This document shows, piece by piece, positions 1 through 8,176 of a stretch of 39,521 bases of DNA (the stretch's first letter is position 1; every line of letters begins with the position of its first letter). The position numbers were made by a program, and so were the translations under genes. Below the pieces are notes generated by a model that was given only the letters and a program-made list of their open reading frames with translations, was not told where the DNA came from and made no database searches. Source of the stretch: Jannaschia seosinensis (GTDB lineage: Bacteria > Pseudomonadota > Alphaproteobacteria > Rhodobacterales > Rhodobacteraceae); contig NZ_CYPR01000023.1 of NCBI RefSeq assembly GCF_001408515.1, forward strand, positions 1-39,521, written 5' to 3'.

Positions 1-120
1 AGGAATCGAGAACGCCAACATCTTCTGAACGCTGTCGCGCGAAATCCCGAAGTGATGCGCCGCCGCCCGCTGGCTCATGCCCTCCGCACAGGCCAATCGC
101 ACCTTACGATACAAGTCCAC
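1..120 (-). CDS. istA: IS21-family transposase IstA, N-terminal part (runs off the window)
   Basis: Read leftwards from a GTG at 120, the frame gives VDLYRKVRLACAEGMSQRAA followed by an AHHFGISRDSVQKML-type helix-turn-helix. This is the usual start of IS21-family IstA proteins (established family knowledge). A GGGAGG lies about 9 bases before the GTG; an in-frame ATT two codons upstream is another possible start (the family often begins M-F-T-V-D). Only about 40 residues are inside the window, so the DDE domain and istB cannot be judged. The end repeats at 164–231 belong to the same element, which appears to have inserted into the integrase gene to its right. Confidence 0.72.
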   Translation of the reverse strand, partial: MDLYRKVRLACAEGMSQRAAAHHFGISRDSVQKMLAFSIP

Positions 121-163
121 GGTGAAAATCCTCCCGCCCTCCCTGCCGCCAGAGAGGGTAAAG

Positions 164-231
164 GTGGACGACTTTTACGCCGCCCGCAGCAGGCTCATCC
201 CGCCGCTACCGTGGCAGACTTTTGCACCGCC
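164..231. repeat. IS21-type multiple end repeats
   Basis: Two copies of a 21-base repeat, at 164–184 and 211–231, match at 17 of 21 positions and share the core GACTTTT flanked by GTGG on the left and CGCC or CCGCC on the right. Pairs of direct repeats near the end are typical of IS21-family termini. They lie between the istA start and the integrase remnant, so the element's end is close to 231–262. The exact tip and target duplication cannot be set because the other end is outside the window. Confidence 0.6.
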
Positions 232-254
232 GTTCTCAGAAGTTGGTTACGTAA

Positions 255-783
255 CGCTCCCATCCCAAAGAGCTTGGTGATGCTGCTACCAGCCATGCCA
301 CGGGCGACCAAAGCATCACGGAAGGCGTTTGCATCTTTTCGAGTATACGTCGTCAGCGGTTTATCCCCGCACACGTCGATAGCGTAACCGCAGGAACGTT
401 CCGCCGCACGTCGGAACGTCTCCGGCTTCCCGCTCCCCTTGAGGCGGAGGTAAGTCACGACTGCCTCCGATAGTGTTGGAGATGCAGAGTTGACATCGTT
501 TGAACCGACCTGCGCAGACGGTGAGAACCCTCCCCCGTTCAAGCGGAGCATATGCTTGCCCGGCAAGTCAGTATCTCTCGCCCTCAGGTGAAACCAGTAT
601 TCTTCCAACTGACCAGCGGCACGGATGGCGCGCGCAGAAGCTACAGTCCGCGACTTCGTCCGAAGTGACTAGGATATTTTTGCGGACGTATAGTGCTTCT
701 GCAATTCCAGTGAAACGCGCCGCACAAAATAGGAGCCCCCGCCCTTCGTAAACGTGTGGGGGGGCTGAAATGTACTCCGCCAT
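255..783 (-). pseudogene. Disrupted tyrosine recombinase (phage-type integrase), N-terminal half
   Basis: The first part, from ATG at 783, reads MAEYISAPPHVYEGRGLLF, a start typical of integrases of genomic islands in Rhodobacteraceae. After roughly 40 residues the similarity moves to another frame: from about 608 it reads EEYWFHLRARDTDLPGKHML. That is followed by a core-binding-like helical domain (TLSEAVVTYLRLKGSGKPET to SSITKLFGMG). The protein then runs into the IS21-type end near 255, so the catalytic domain with R-H-R-Y is lost from this copy. At least one frameshift and one insertion are therefore present. Its place just past the 3' end of tRNA-Phe, on the same strand, fits an island integrated at that tRNA. 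Confidence 0.7.
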
Positions 784-846
784 GTTCTACGCCTCTGGCT
801 AAAAATCAGTTTAGCTGAGACTTTTCAAAGTGTTGCGCGAAATAAG

Positions 847-921
847 TGGTGCCCGGGGGCGGAATCGAACCACCGACACGCGGATTTTCAATCCGCTGCT
901 CTACCCCTGAGCTACCCGGGC
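847..921 (-). tRNA. tRNA-Phe (anticodon GAA)
   Basis: The minus strand folds into a full cloverleaf. The acceptor stem is GCCCGGG/CCCGGGC (915–921 with 851–857), the D arm is GCTC/GAGC, and the anticodon stem is GCGGA/TCCGC around the loop TTGAAAA. The T arm is GGTGG/CCGCC with TTCGATT in the loop. The discriminator is A and CCA is encoded (847–849). The anticodon GAA reads Phe codons. The integrase remnant begins 64 bases beyond its 3' end. Confidence 0.97.
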
Positions 922-928
922 ACGTATC

Positions 929-947
929 GCGAAGCCGTCGGCTTCGC
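929..947. other. Perfect 8-bp hairpin between yacG and tRNA-Phe
   Basis: GCGAAGCC, the three-base loop GTC, and GGCTTCGC form a perfect stem. It sits 8 bases before the tRNA-Phe 5' end and follows yacG on the minus strand. No T-run follows it, so it could be a processing signal or weak terminator. The rest of the 922–1119 spacer shows nothing else recognisable. Confidence 0.4.
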
Positions 948-1119
948 TGGGGTGGTGATCGTCTAGGATGCGCATGCGGAACTGTCCAGACCGTTTTGCG
1001 CGTCAAATGCAGGTTTGGTCACCCGGTGTGGCCATCCGCAGTGTTGGTGACTCGGAGGCTGCGCCCGACGGCTCCGACAACCCGCCCGAATAGGCGCACA
1101 AGCGCGACACCGAAAAAAA

Positions 1120-1323
1120 TCAATGACGCGTCGGTCCGCCTTCATCCTCCTCGGAGGCGCGGCGTTCTAAAGCATCGATGACCTCGTCGGCATCATCCGG
1201 ATCGGCGGAAGGTACGGCATAGCTGCCGGTCAACCACTTGCCCAAATCAATATCCGCGCATCGACGCGAACAGAAAGGGCGATACTTCAGATCAGTCTCG
1301 CGGTCGCAGATCGGGCAGGTCAC
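1120..1323 (-). CDS. yacG: DNA gyrase inhibitor YacG
   Basis: A 67-residue zinc-binding protein. Cysteines C3, C6, C18 and C22 give the C-x2-C…C-x3-C pattern of YacG, followed by the family signature ADIDLGKWL and an acidic tail. Known YacG binds the GyrB subunit and inhibits gyrase; that role is inferred here from family membership. The start is GTG at 1323, and it overlaps the stop of the upstream RNase gene in a GTGA, which indicates translational coupling. It is the last protein gene of the minus-strand run before tRNA-Phe. The length is normal for the family. Confidence 0.9.
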   Translation of the reverse strand: MTCPICDRETDLKYRPFCSRRCADIDLGKWLTGSYAVPSADPDDADEVIDALERRASEEDEGGPTRH

Positions 1324-2330
1324 AGCAGGTCCTCGAGGTGTCGGCGTTCACGTCGGCGGGTCAACTCGAAATGGCCCAACGGGGTCCAGCCGATCAGCGA
1401 CGTCTCGACCGGATCGGCGCGAAAGGCGGCCCGAAGCGCGGCCTCCAACGTCTTGCGGTCCTTCTTGGGCATGGGGGCAAGGTCCAGCACGATCTGCCCC
1501 CCCAGACCACGTAGCCGAAGCTGCCGCGGCAGCGCCTTGGCCAGCGCAAGATTGGCCTTCAATCCACCGGCTCCACCCTCAGGTGTGTTCACATCCACGG
1601 CCACCAGGGCCCGCGTCGGCTCGACATAGGCGGTGGCCTGCCCGAGCGACACCTCCGGCGAACGCAGCGCGTCCACCTGATCGGCGACGAGGTCCCAATC
1701 CTCGGAAACCGAATCCGCATCCCAGTCGCGCCATGCAAGAGTCTGGGCATCGGGTCCATCGACCAGCCGCTCCGGACCGTCTCCCTCGTCTCCGATTACC
1801 CGCATCGCCAAGTCCCACGTCGCCGCGACGTCTTCGGCAATTACATCTGCCTCCACACCGTCGCAGGCGGTCCGCAGGATGATCCCATGCGCCCCCCGTT
1901 CCGGAACGGCGTCATGCGCGATCTCCAACAAGCGATCCCGCTCCGCATCGTCGGTCAACGACCGCGCAACATTCAACCCCGGCGCATCGGGCGTGACAAT
2001 GCAGAAGCGCGACTTGAAGAGAACACGATCGGTCACAGGAACAGCCTTGCCCGGTTCAGCATGGCCCGTCACCTGCACCAGAAGTGCCTGCCCCGGAGCC
2101 ATTCCCTTGGCGTTGCGGTGCCAGCCCGTAAGCCCGTCGCTCAACCGGACGAACATGCCACCCTGCCCCTTTGCGGGCCGGTCGCAAACCGCACGGAACA
2201 CCGTGCCGGGGACCGGCAGGTCATCATCGGCATCTATCAGCAGATCATCGAGCCGCCCATCGACCATCCGGGCCGCCGCCGTTCGACCTTCGTGGCGGCC
2301 GAGAATTACCTGCACGCCCTTCATTGCCAT
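1320..2330 (-). CDS. Ribonuclease E/G family protein (short form)
   Basis: A 336-residue relative of RNase E/G. The catalytic-core features are visible near the C-terminus: [13 protein letters not shown], then [17 protein letters not shown]. These correspond to the two metal-binding aspartates of the family. It is much shorter than E. coli RNase G (about 490 residues), and the CPxC zinc-link segment is missing. The order maf–RNase E/G–yacG is common in proteobacteria. The start is ATG at 2330 (MAMKG) or ATG at 2324, which overlaps the maf stop as ATGA. It probably processes RNA, but activity cannot be assumed for this short form. Confidence 0.85.
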   Translation of the reverse strand: MAMKGVQVILGRHEGRTAAARMVDGRLDDLLIDADDDLPVPGTVFRAVCDRPAKGQGGMFVRLSDGLTGWHRNAKGMAPGQALLVQVTGHAEPGKAVPVTDRVLFKSRFCIVTPDAPGLNVARSLTDDAERDRLLEIAHDAVPERGAHGIILRTACDGVEADVIAEDVAATWDLAMRVIGDEGDGPERLVDGPDAQTLAWRDWDADSVSEDWDLVADQVDALRSPEVSLGQATAYVEPTRALVAVDVNTPEGGAGGLKANLALAKALPRQLRLRGLGGQIVLDLAPMPKKDRKTLEAALRAAFRADPVETSLIGWTPLGHFELTRRRERRHLEDLL

Positions 2331-2908
2331 ATCTCCAATCCGGCCGCCTGCAGCAGGTTCGCCGTCTCATGCACGGGAAGTCCCATCACGCCGGTATAGC
2401 TCCCCTCGATCCAGGTCACGAACGCACCGGCCGGCCCCTGAATCGCGTAGGCCCCGGCCTTGCCATGCCAATCCTGCGTCGCGAGGTACCCCTCGATCTC
2501 CGCATCGGACAGCCGCTTGATCTTCACGCTCGTCGCTGAGGTGCGACGCCAGGATTGCCCAGCCCGCCGCACACCGATTGCGGTGAAAACCCTGTGCCGC
2601 CGCCCCGAGAGAAGCCGAAGGAATGCAGCAGCTTCCTGTGCATCCTGTGGCTTGCCCAAGATACGTCGCCCGACCGCGACGGTCGTATCGGCGCACAACA
2701 CCACGTCCTCCGCCTCTGCTGTGACGGCGGCAAGCTTCGCGACCACGATCCGCTCGCAGTAAACACGCGGCGATTCCGCTTTCCGGGGCGTCTCGTCGAT
2801 GTCGGGGGGCCGCACATCATCGGGCACCACACCGAGCTGTGCCAGCAATTCCAGCCTGCGCGGCGAACCCGACCCGAGGATCAGGCGCGGCCTGCCCGAT
2901 AAAGGCAC
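2321..2908 (-). CDS. maf: Maf-family nucleoside triphosphate pyrophosphatase
   Basis: A 195-residue Maf/HAM1-like protein. The N-terminal substrate motif [12 protein letters not shown] (residues 11–22) and [18 protein letters not shown] with its catalytic aspartate are clear. Maf proteins hydrolyse non-canonical or modified nucleoside triphosphates to monophosphates and have been linked to septum control. It starts with GTG at 2908, one base after the infA stop, and its end overlaps the RNase E/G start, so the three genes are cotranscribed. Length is normal. Confidence 0.93.
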   Translation of the reverse strand: MPLSGRPRLILGSGSPRRLELLAQLGVVPDDVRPPDIDETPRKAESPRVYCERIVVAKLAAVTAEAEDVVLCADTTVAVGRRILGKPQDAQEAAAFLRLLSGRRHRVFTAIGVRRAGQSWRRTSATSVKIKRLSDAEIEGYLATQDWHGKAGAYAIQGPAGAFVTWIEGSYTGVMGLPVHETANLLQAAGLEIWQ

Positions 2909-2909
2909 G

Positions 2910-3128
2910 TCACTTGAAGCGATAGTTGATACGTCCCTTGGTCAGGTCGTAGGGGGTCATCTCCACCTGCACCTTGTCGCCGGCAAGGACTCGGATCCGG
3001 TTCTTGCGCATTTTGCCTGCCGTATGCGCGATAATCTCATGGCCGTTCTCGAGTTCGACCCGAAATGTCGCGTTCGGCAGGAGCTCCTTCACGACGCCGG
3101 GGAATTCGAGCATCTCTTCCTTGGCCAT
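2910..3128 (-). CDS. infA: Translation initiation factor IF-1
   Basis: A 72-residue S1-like OB-fold protein beginning [20 protein letters not shown] and containing [22 protein letters not shown], matching IF-1 over its full length. It binds the 30S A site during initiation. The ATG at 3128 is preceded by AGGAGAG, a strong ribosome binding site. A small hairpin (GCCGCC 3147–3152 with GGCGGC 3161–3166) lies in the leader. It is followed directly by maf. Confidence 0.97.
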   Translation of the reverse strand: MAKEEMLEFPGVVKELLPNATFRVELENGHEIIAHTAGKMRKNRIRVLAGDKVQVEMTPYDLTKGRINYRFK

Positions 3129-3270
3129 GGTCTCTCCTGATGTCAGGCCGCCAAAAAAGAGGCGGCGGATGCGGGTAGATGGTGCAGATTTCTGGATTCT
3201 TCAAGGGTCAAGGTGAGAGGCTGCGGCAAACAGATCCCGCACGCCCCGGCGGCAGGCTTGATGCGCCCGC

Positions 3271-3720
3271 TCAACCGAAGCGCCGCTCCAGCCGTTCCGC
3301 GATCTGTTCGCGCGTCTGGCGGTAGCTGCGAAGCTTCTGCTCCCGCGTCTCGCCCACACCGGTCGGATCCATGACCGGCCAGTATTCAACTTCGACATGC
3401 GCATGACGCGCCAATTCGCGGGCTACACGCCGCGACGCGGCGGTCAGCGCCACGATCAGGTCGAACTGCTCCAGATCGTCGCCCAGATCACGCATTTCAT
3501 CAAAGCTGCGAGTTCGGTGACGCGACAACTCCACCCCGATCTCGGCGCAGACGGCGATCGCGAACCCGTCGATCTCGAGGTCGTTCATCACTCCCGCGGA
3601 TTGCACGTAGATCGAATGACCATGACGCTTTTTCATCAAGCCTTCCGCCATGGGGGATCGAACGGCGTTGTGATCGCAGCAGAACAGAACCGCCTGCGGC
3701 TTGCCTTCAGCCGCCGGCAT
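3271..3720 (-). CDS. Low-molecular-weight protein tyrosine phosphatase family protein
   Basis: A 149-residue protein with the phosphate-binding loop C-x5-R at C15–R21 (CDHNAVR) followed by SPMAEG, as in low-Mr phosphatases and ArsC-like reductases. VMDPTGVGETREQ near the C-terminus supplies the general-acid DP seen in this fold. The exact substrate is unknown; in this gene neighbourhood it is normally annotated as a low-Mr phosphatase. Its start overlaps the UPF0262 end by 14 bases, so the two are coupled. About 140 bases without a gene separate it from infA. Confidence 0.85.
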   Translation of the reverse strand: MPAAEGKPQAVLFCCDHNAVRSPMAEGLMKKRHGHSIYVQSAGVMNDLEIDGFAIAVCAEIGVELSRHRTRSFDEMRDLGDDLEQFDLIVALTAASRRVARELARHAHVEVEYWPVMDPTGVGETREQKLRSYRQTREQIAERLERRFG

Positions 3721-4177
3721 GGAGCACGCAGATCAAGGTGAAGAGCCGGCGCGCCGTCGGATGATCCACCTCCGCCTTGCCCTCGAGCCGCTCGACTAGG
3801 ATGCGGGCGCCCTCGTTATGGATACCGCGCCGGGCCATGTCGATCGCCTCGATCTGGCTCGGCGGCAACTTCTTCACCGCGTCGAAATAGGCTTCGCAAA
3901 TCTGCCAATAATCCTTCACGACCTGCCGGAAGGGACCGAGCGCCATGTGAAACGCCCCCGCCAGGCCAGCATCCGTAGCGACCTCGAACACCAGACGACC
4001 GTCGCGAATCGCCAGAGTCAGGTAATAGGGTCCGTCCGGTGCCCCCTCGGCCAGAGGCGCGAAGCGGTTGTCCTCCAGCAGGTCGAAGATCGCCACCGCC
4101 CGCTCCTGCTCGATCTCGGGAGTGGGCTTGGGCAGGTCGGGCGCGTCGATGTCGATACGGGCAATGCGGGCGTTCAT
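3707..4177 (-). CDS. UPF0262 family protein
   Basis: From the ATG at 4177 the protein begins MNARIARIDIDAPDLPKPTP and is about 156 residues. An in-frame upstream ATG at 4195 would add six residues. It matches UPF0262, a conserved alphaproteobacterial family of unknown function (for example PYYLTLAIRDGRLVFEV and the FRQVVKDYWQICEAYFDAVK block). It lies just downstream of hisD and upstream of the phosphatase gene, which is the usual place of this family. No catalytic motif or membrane segment is seen. Confidence 0.88.
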   Translation of the reverse strand: MNARIARIDIDAPDLPKPTPEIEQERAVAIFDLLEDNRFAPLAEGAPDGPYYLTLAIRDGRLVFEVATDAGLAGAFHMALGPFRQVVKDYWQICEAYFDAVKKLPPSQIEAIDMARRGIHNEGARILVERLEGKAEVDHPTARRLFTLICVLHAGG

Positions 4178-4216
4178 GTCCCGTTGATGCCGCAATGCGG
4201 CGCGCTCGGCAATGGC

Positions 4217-5518
4217 CTAGCGGTTGAGCCGGTCCAGTCGCGCCTGCACGCTGAGCCCGTGCGCCTCGAGCGATTCCGATCCGGCCAACGCGACCGCCGA
4301 CGGGCCCACGGCGCGCAAGCTTTCCGGCGTCATCCGGGCCAGCGTCGTCCGCTTGAGGAAATCGAGAACCGACAGGCCAGACGAGAATCGCGCCGACCGC
4401 GCCGTCGGAAGTACGTGGTTCGGCCCGCCGACATAGTCGCCGACCGCCTCGGGGGTCCAGGCCCCCAGAAAGATCGCACCCGCATGCGTGATCCGGGCCG
4501 CAAGCGCGTCCGGATCGGCCACGGCCAGTTCGAGATGCTCCGGCGCGATTCGATTCGAAAGGCTCGCGGCCTCGGCCAGATCGCGCACCACGATCACCGC
4601 ACCGAAATCGCGCCAGGACGCCCCCGCGATGGCCCGTCGCGCCAGCGTCTTCAGCCGGGCCTCCACCGCCTCCGCGACGGCGCGCCCGAAGGCCGCGTCA
4701 TCCGTGATCAGGATCGACTGCGCGCTCTCGTCGTGCTCTGCCTGGCTCAACAGATCCAGCGCGATCCAATCGGGATCGTTATCGGCATCCGCAATCACCA
4801 AAATTTCGGACGGCCCCGCGATCATGTCTATGCCAACCCGGCCAAAGACACGTCGCTTGGCCGCGGCGACATAGGCATTGCCCGGCCCGGTGATCAGGTC
4901 CACCGGTGCGATGCTCTCGGTCCCGTAGGCCATCGCCGCAACCGCCTGCGCGCCGCCGATGCGATACACCTCGTGAACCCCCGCGATCCGCGCGGCCAGC
5001 ATGACTAGCGGGTTCACCACCCCGTCCGGCGTCGGCACGCACATGACCAACCGCTCCACACCCGCGACCTGCGCGGGAACGGCGTTCATCAGGACGCTCG
5101 ATGGATAGGAAGCAAGGCCGCCGGGCACGTAAAGCCCGGCCGCCGAAACGGCCGTCCAACGCCAGCCCAACGTCGCACCGGCCTCGTCCGTCCAGGATTC
5201 GTCCGACGGCATCTGTCGCGCGTGATAGGCTTGGATCCGCGACGCGGCGAGTTCCAGCGCCTCGCGCTCCGCCTCGGGCACACGGGCTGCATGTTCGTCG
5301 ATTTCGGCATCCGGGATGCGCAAGCCGCCCTCCGCCACCTGAAGCCGGTCGAATCTCGCAGTCAGATCGCGAACCGCCGCATCCCCCTCTGCACGAACCC
5401 GCGCGATTATCGCGGCCACGGCTTCGTCGACGTCGGGCGCATCCTCCCGCTTCATCGTCAGGAGCGCGGCGAAGCGGTCCTCGAAATCGGCGTCCTTGGC
5501 GTCGAGAAACTGCGGCAT
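4217..5518 (-). CDS. hisD: Histidinol dehydrogenase
   Basis: A 433-residue enzyme catalysing the last two steps of histidine synthesis (L-histidinol to L-histidine with 2 NAD+). Family blocks are clear: GLYVPGGLASYPSSVLMNAVPA, the long GPGNAYVAAAKRRVFGRVGIDMIAGPSE signature region, LSQAEHDESAQS with a zinc/catalytic histidine, and APEHLEL. Length is normal. It is in a minus-strand operon between DUF2948 and UPF0262 genes, about 16 kb of other genes away from hisB-hisH at the far end of the window, in effect an unlinked his gene as in many alphaproteobacteria. Confidence 0.97.
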   Translation of the reverse strand: MPQFLDAKDADFEDRFAALLTMKREDAPDVDEAVAAIIARVRAEGDAAVRDLTARFDRLQVAEGGLRIPDAEIDEHAARVPEAEREALELAASRIQAYHARQMPSDESWTDEAGATLGWRWTAVSAAGLYVPGGLASYPSSVLMNAVPAQVAGVERLVMCVPTPDGVVNPLVMLAARIAGVHEVYRIGGAQAVAAMAYGTESIAPVDLITGPGNAYVAAAKRRVFGRVGIDMIAGPSEILVIADADNDPDWIALDLLSQAEHDESAQSILITDDAAFGRAVAEAVEARLKTLARRAIAGASWRDFGAVIVVRDLAEAASLSNRIAPEHLELAVADPDALAARITHAGAIFLGAWTPEAVGDYVGGPNHVLPTARSARFSSGLSVLDFLKRTTLARMTPESLRAVGPSAVALAGSESLEAHGLSVQARLDRLNR

Positions 5519-5625
5519 GGCCCTCTGTGGCCCAGCGGGCCGTCTTTCGATGGTTGCAACGGGTTCCTGCAGGCCGATCGTTCGGCCTCAAGGTCGGCTA
5601 CCCTGCGGGTCGCGGCGCCTCAAGC

Positions 5626-6090
5626 TCACTCCGGATGGTCCGGCACCTTTCCCGAGGGCGCGAGGTAAGGCTGAGTGACGTCGCGCAACGTCACGTCCAG
5701 ACATTCGCAGTCGATCTCCACCACACCGTCACCGGCAAAGGTCAACCGCAACTGACCTTCGGCATCCGCGCCAGGCTGCCATTCAAGCGCGAGGAGCGAC
5801 AAAACCGTCTCCGCATCCCCCGGCACCACGCCCTGCCCGCGCACGCCGCGCGCCTCCGTTACCGTGAGGACAGAACGAACCCGCTGCGGCGGTCGGGTGC
5901 GGCCTTCCCAGCGAAAGCGGTTGAGCAGAAATGCCACCTCCCGCCGCCCCTTGGACCAGCGCATCTCCGAGGCAGGGAGCACCGCATCCTGAACCAGAGC
6001 GGAAATTACCTGCAGGTCGCCCGCCTCCGTCGCCCAGAGGCGTAACGGTCCCGCGCCCGCACTGTCTGCAAAACTGGCGTCGTCGCTCAT
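5626..6090 (-). CDS. DUF2948 family protein
   Basis: A 154-residue protein with the family blocks PLRLWATEAGDLQVISALVQ, EMRWSKGRREVAFLLNRFRWE and FAGDGVVEIDCECLDVTLRDVTQPY. The function is unknown; it is a conserved alphaproteobacterial family usually found just upstream of hisD, as here. The ATG at 6090 overlaps the stop of the upstream small gene in ATGA. About 107 bases separate it from hisD. No signal peptide or membrane helix is visible. Confidence 0.85.
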   Translation of the reverse strand: MSDDASFADSAGAGPLRLWATEAGDLQVISALVQDAVLPASEMRWSKGRREVAFLLNRFRWEGRTRPPQRVRSVLTVTEARGVRGQGVVPGDAETVLSLLALEWQPGADAEGQLRLTFAGDGVVEIDCECLDVTLRDVTQPYLAPSGKVPDHPE

Positions 6091-6236
6091 TCCTCGTCCC
6101 CTTTCGTCCCGTCATCCCGGTCGGACGCATCGGCATCGCGCGCCCGCTTCTGCGCCTTGCGTCGGCTCATGTTCGCCTTCAGCGCCGCCTTGAGGCGATC
6201 CTCACGTGCGGGCGGCGGCGTCTTCTCTTTCGCCAT
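6087..6236 (-). CDS. Small basic hypothetical protein (49 residues)
   Basis: From ATG at 6236 it reads MAKEKTPPPAREDRLKAALK and continues with NMSRRKAQKRARDADASDRDDG. It has a lysine/arginine-rich middle and an acidic tail. A longer reading from an upstream ATG has an unlikely N-terminus, and the MAKEK start is preferred. It overlaps DUF2948 by four bases, so translation is coupled. Similar short charged proteins are commonly annotated at this place in Rhodobacteraceae (from memory); the function is unknown. The charge pattern would suit nucleic acid or ribosome binding, but that is speculation. Confidence 0.7.
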   Translation of the reverse strand: MAKEKTPPPAREDRLKAALKANMSRRKAQKRARDADASDRDDGTKGDEE

Positions 6237-6359
6237 CGTTGACAGGCCTCTTCCCGTTGCCGCTGGTCCACATAGCGGGACCGGATCACCCGGTCCACCC
6301 GAACGCTGCAATCTGGGGGTTGCGGGACCGTTCCATCCGGTCTAATCGGCGCCCCGGAC

Positions 6360-6434
<75 letters not shown>

Positions 6435-6483
6435 CAATCCCGACCGATCGGCGCAGGCAGCAGCCTTTTAAAGCTGAAACCCC

Positions 6484-7581
6484 TCAGTCGCCCGTCACAT
6501 CCGCATCGTAGAGCCAGCGGAGCCCCCTGAGCGGCACATCCGGCGCGACCCGGTTCATGGCACGCAACGCAGAATGCCCGACAACCCGCGACACCCCCGA
6601 TAGGTGATAGTTTCGCGCATTACTCGCCGCAGCCCGCAGCGCACGCGTCACACGGGGCCGACGCACGGCCTCCCATCTGGCGGGTTCGTCGAGGGAAGCG
6701 GCCAACGTCCAAGCATCCTCCAGCGCCAGATTCGCGCCTTGCGCGAGGAACGGCAACGTCGGATGCGCCGCATCCCCGATCAGCGTCACCGCCCCGCGCG
6801 ACCATTGCGGCGTAACGCCATGGTCCATCAGGCCCCAAAGGTTCACCCACTCGACCCGCGCCAGGATCTCCCGGATCGGCACGTCGAAGCGTGCGAAAGC
6901 CGCACGCAAATTCTCCGGGTCGTCCTCAGTCGACCACCCCTCGACAACCCAATCCGACCGCTCCTCGACTGCGACGACATTCAGGGCCGATCCATCGCGC
7001 AGCGGGTAAAGGACAAGATGTCGCCCCGCCCCCACATGAACCTGCGCCTCTGCCGGCCAGTTTTCCACCGGCACAATGGTCCGCCAGGCAACTTGGCCGG
7101 TATATCGGGATGCGTGATCAGGAGCGACATACTCCCGCGCCACCCCCCGTACGCCATCGGCACCCACCAGGCGCTTGACCGGGTGCAGAGCGCCATCCTC
7201 AAACGTAATGTGATCGACCCCGATCGCAGCCACGCGACGCCCCAGCCGGATCGCAACGCCGACCTCCCTCGCCCGGGCAGCGAGCGCATCGATCAGATCG
7301 GCCCGGTGCACCAACCGGAACCCTTCGCCCAGCGGCATGCGGATCAGGTTTCGCCCCGTCGACCCGTCGATCAGATGGACGGCCCGCGACGCCAAGGCGC
7401 GCGGCGCGACCCCCAGCGCATCGAGCACCCGCCCGCCATTCGGCGCGATCTGCAACCCTGCACCCACCTCGGTCAGCGCGGGTGCCTGCTCGATCACCTC
7501 GACGGAACGCCCCCGCAGGCGCAGGGCGATCGCACAGGCAAGCCCGGCGATGCCCGCACCCAGAACGGTGACGTCACTCGT
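6484..7581 (-). CDS. FAD-dependent monooxygenase (UbiH/salicylate-hydroxylase type)
   Basis: A PHBH-fold flavoprotein of about 365 residues. It has the N-terminal dinucleotide motif VTVLGAGIAGLACAIALRLR, the middle motif LVGADGVRG, and the FAD ribityl motif LIGDAAHPTLPFLAQGANLA followed by LEDAW. It should hydroxylate an aromatic or similar substrate with NAD(P)H and O2, but the substrate is not evident. No ATG or GTG precedes the FAD motif in frame. The only family-like start is ACG at 7581 (giving M-S-D-V-T-V), overlapping the dksA stop, with AGAAGG about 12 bases upstream. A GTG at 7497 would remove the FAD-binding loop and is rejected. A CTG at the L of VLGAG is another option. Confidence 0.85.
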   Translation of the reverse strand, partial: TSDVTVLGAGIAGLACAIALRLRGRSVEVIEQAPALTEVGAGLQIAPNGGRVLDALGVAPRALASRAVHLIDGSTGRNLIRMPLGEGFRLVHRADLIDALAARAREVGVAIRLGRRVAAIGVDHITFEDGALHPVKRLVGADGVRGVAREYVAPDHASRYTGQVAWRTIVPVENWPAEAQVHVGAGRHLVLYPLRDGSALNVVAVEERSDWVVEGWSTEDDPENLRAAFARFDVPIREILARVEWVNLWGLMDHGVTPQWSRGAVTLIGDAAHPTLPFLAQGANLALEDAWTLAASLDEPARWEAVRRPRVTRALRAAASNARNYHLSGVSRVVGHSALRAMNRVAPDVPLRGLRWLYDADVTGD

Positions 7582-7996
7582 CGCGATGGACCTTCTCGCG
7601 ACGTTCGTGCTTTTCCTGCGCCTCGACCGTCATCGTCGCGATCGGGCGTGCGTCGAGACGCTTGAGCGAAATCGGGTCGCCCGTCTTCTCGCAATAGCCG
7701 TATTCCCCCTCCTCGATCCGCCGGAGCGCGGCGTCGATCTTGGAGATCAGCTTGCGCTGCCGATCCCGTGTCCGCAGCTCCAGCGCACGGTCGGTCTCCT
7801 CGCTGGCGCGGTCGGTGATGTCGGGAATGTTGCGCGCCGCCCCCTGCAGCCCCTCGATCGTGCGCTCCGTCTCGTCGACAAGCTCGGCCTTCCAGGCCAG
7901 CAGCTTGCGGCGGAAATACTCCACCTGCCGGTCGTTCATGAAGGGCTCGTCCTCGGCTGGGGTGTAATCGTTCGGAAGAAAGGTCTCGGCTTTCAT
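7574..7996 (-). CDS. dksA: RNA polymerase-binding transcription factor DksA (single-cysteine type)
   Basis: A 140-residue DksA/TraR protein. The coiled-coil tip carries the D-x-x-D-x-A motif as DITDRA (D59, D62, A64), which is needed for action on RNA polymerase with ppGpp in E. coli. The globular part retains only one of the four zinc cysteines (C102, in YGYCEKTGDPIS). The other positions are replaced, as reported for a functional DksA of Rhodobacter sphaeroides. It is divergent from the MoxR gene, with about 180 bases between, and its stop overlaps the start region of the monooxygenase. Confidence 0.95.
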   Translation of the reverse strand: MKAETFLPNDYTPAEDEPFMNDRQVEYFRRKLLAWKAELVDETERTIEGLQGAARNIPDITDRASEETDRALELRTRDRQRKLISKIDAALRRIEEGEYGYCEKTGDPISLKRLDARPIATMTVEAQEKHERREKVHRDE

Positions 7997-8176
7997 CGGG
8001 GCTCCCTTATACCGGCAGGTTGCAGGCAGGACGGTGTCTGCGGAGCCGCCCTACGCCGGTCTCTGGCGGCGCGCTTACATTACGTCCGGCGAGTTGTCAC
8101 GCCCTGCGACCCCTATGTTGGCGAAGTGTCATCCGCCTGTTAATCGGTGCGAAACACACGCGGATGGGACGAAGCG

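Noticed and set aside
846-1181. Plus-strand frame across tRNA-Phe and the following spacer
   Set aside because: It covers the antisense of a certain tRNA gene and the end of yacG; no family resemblance.
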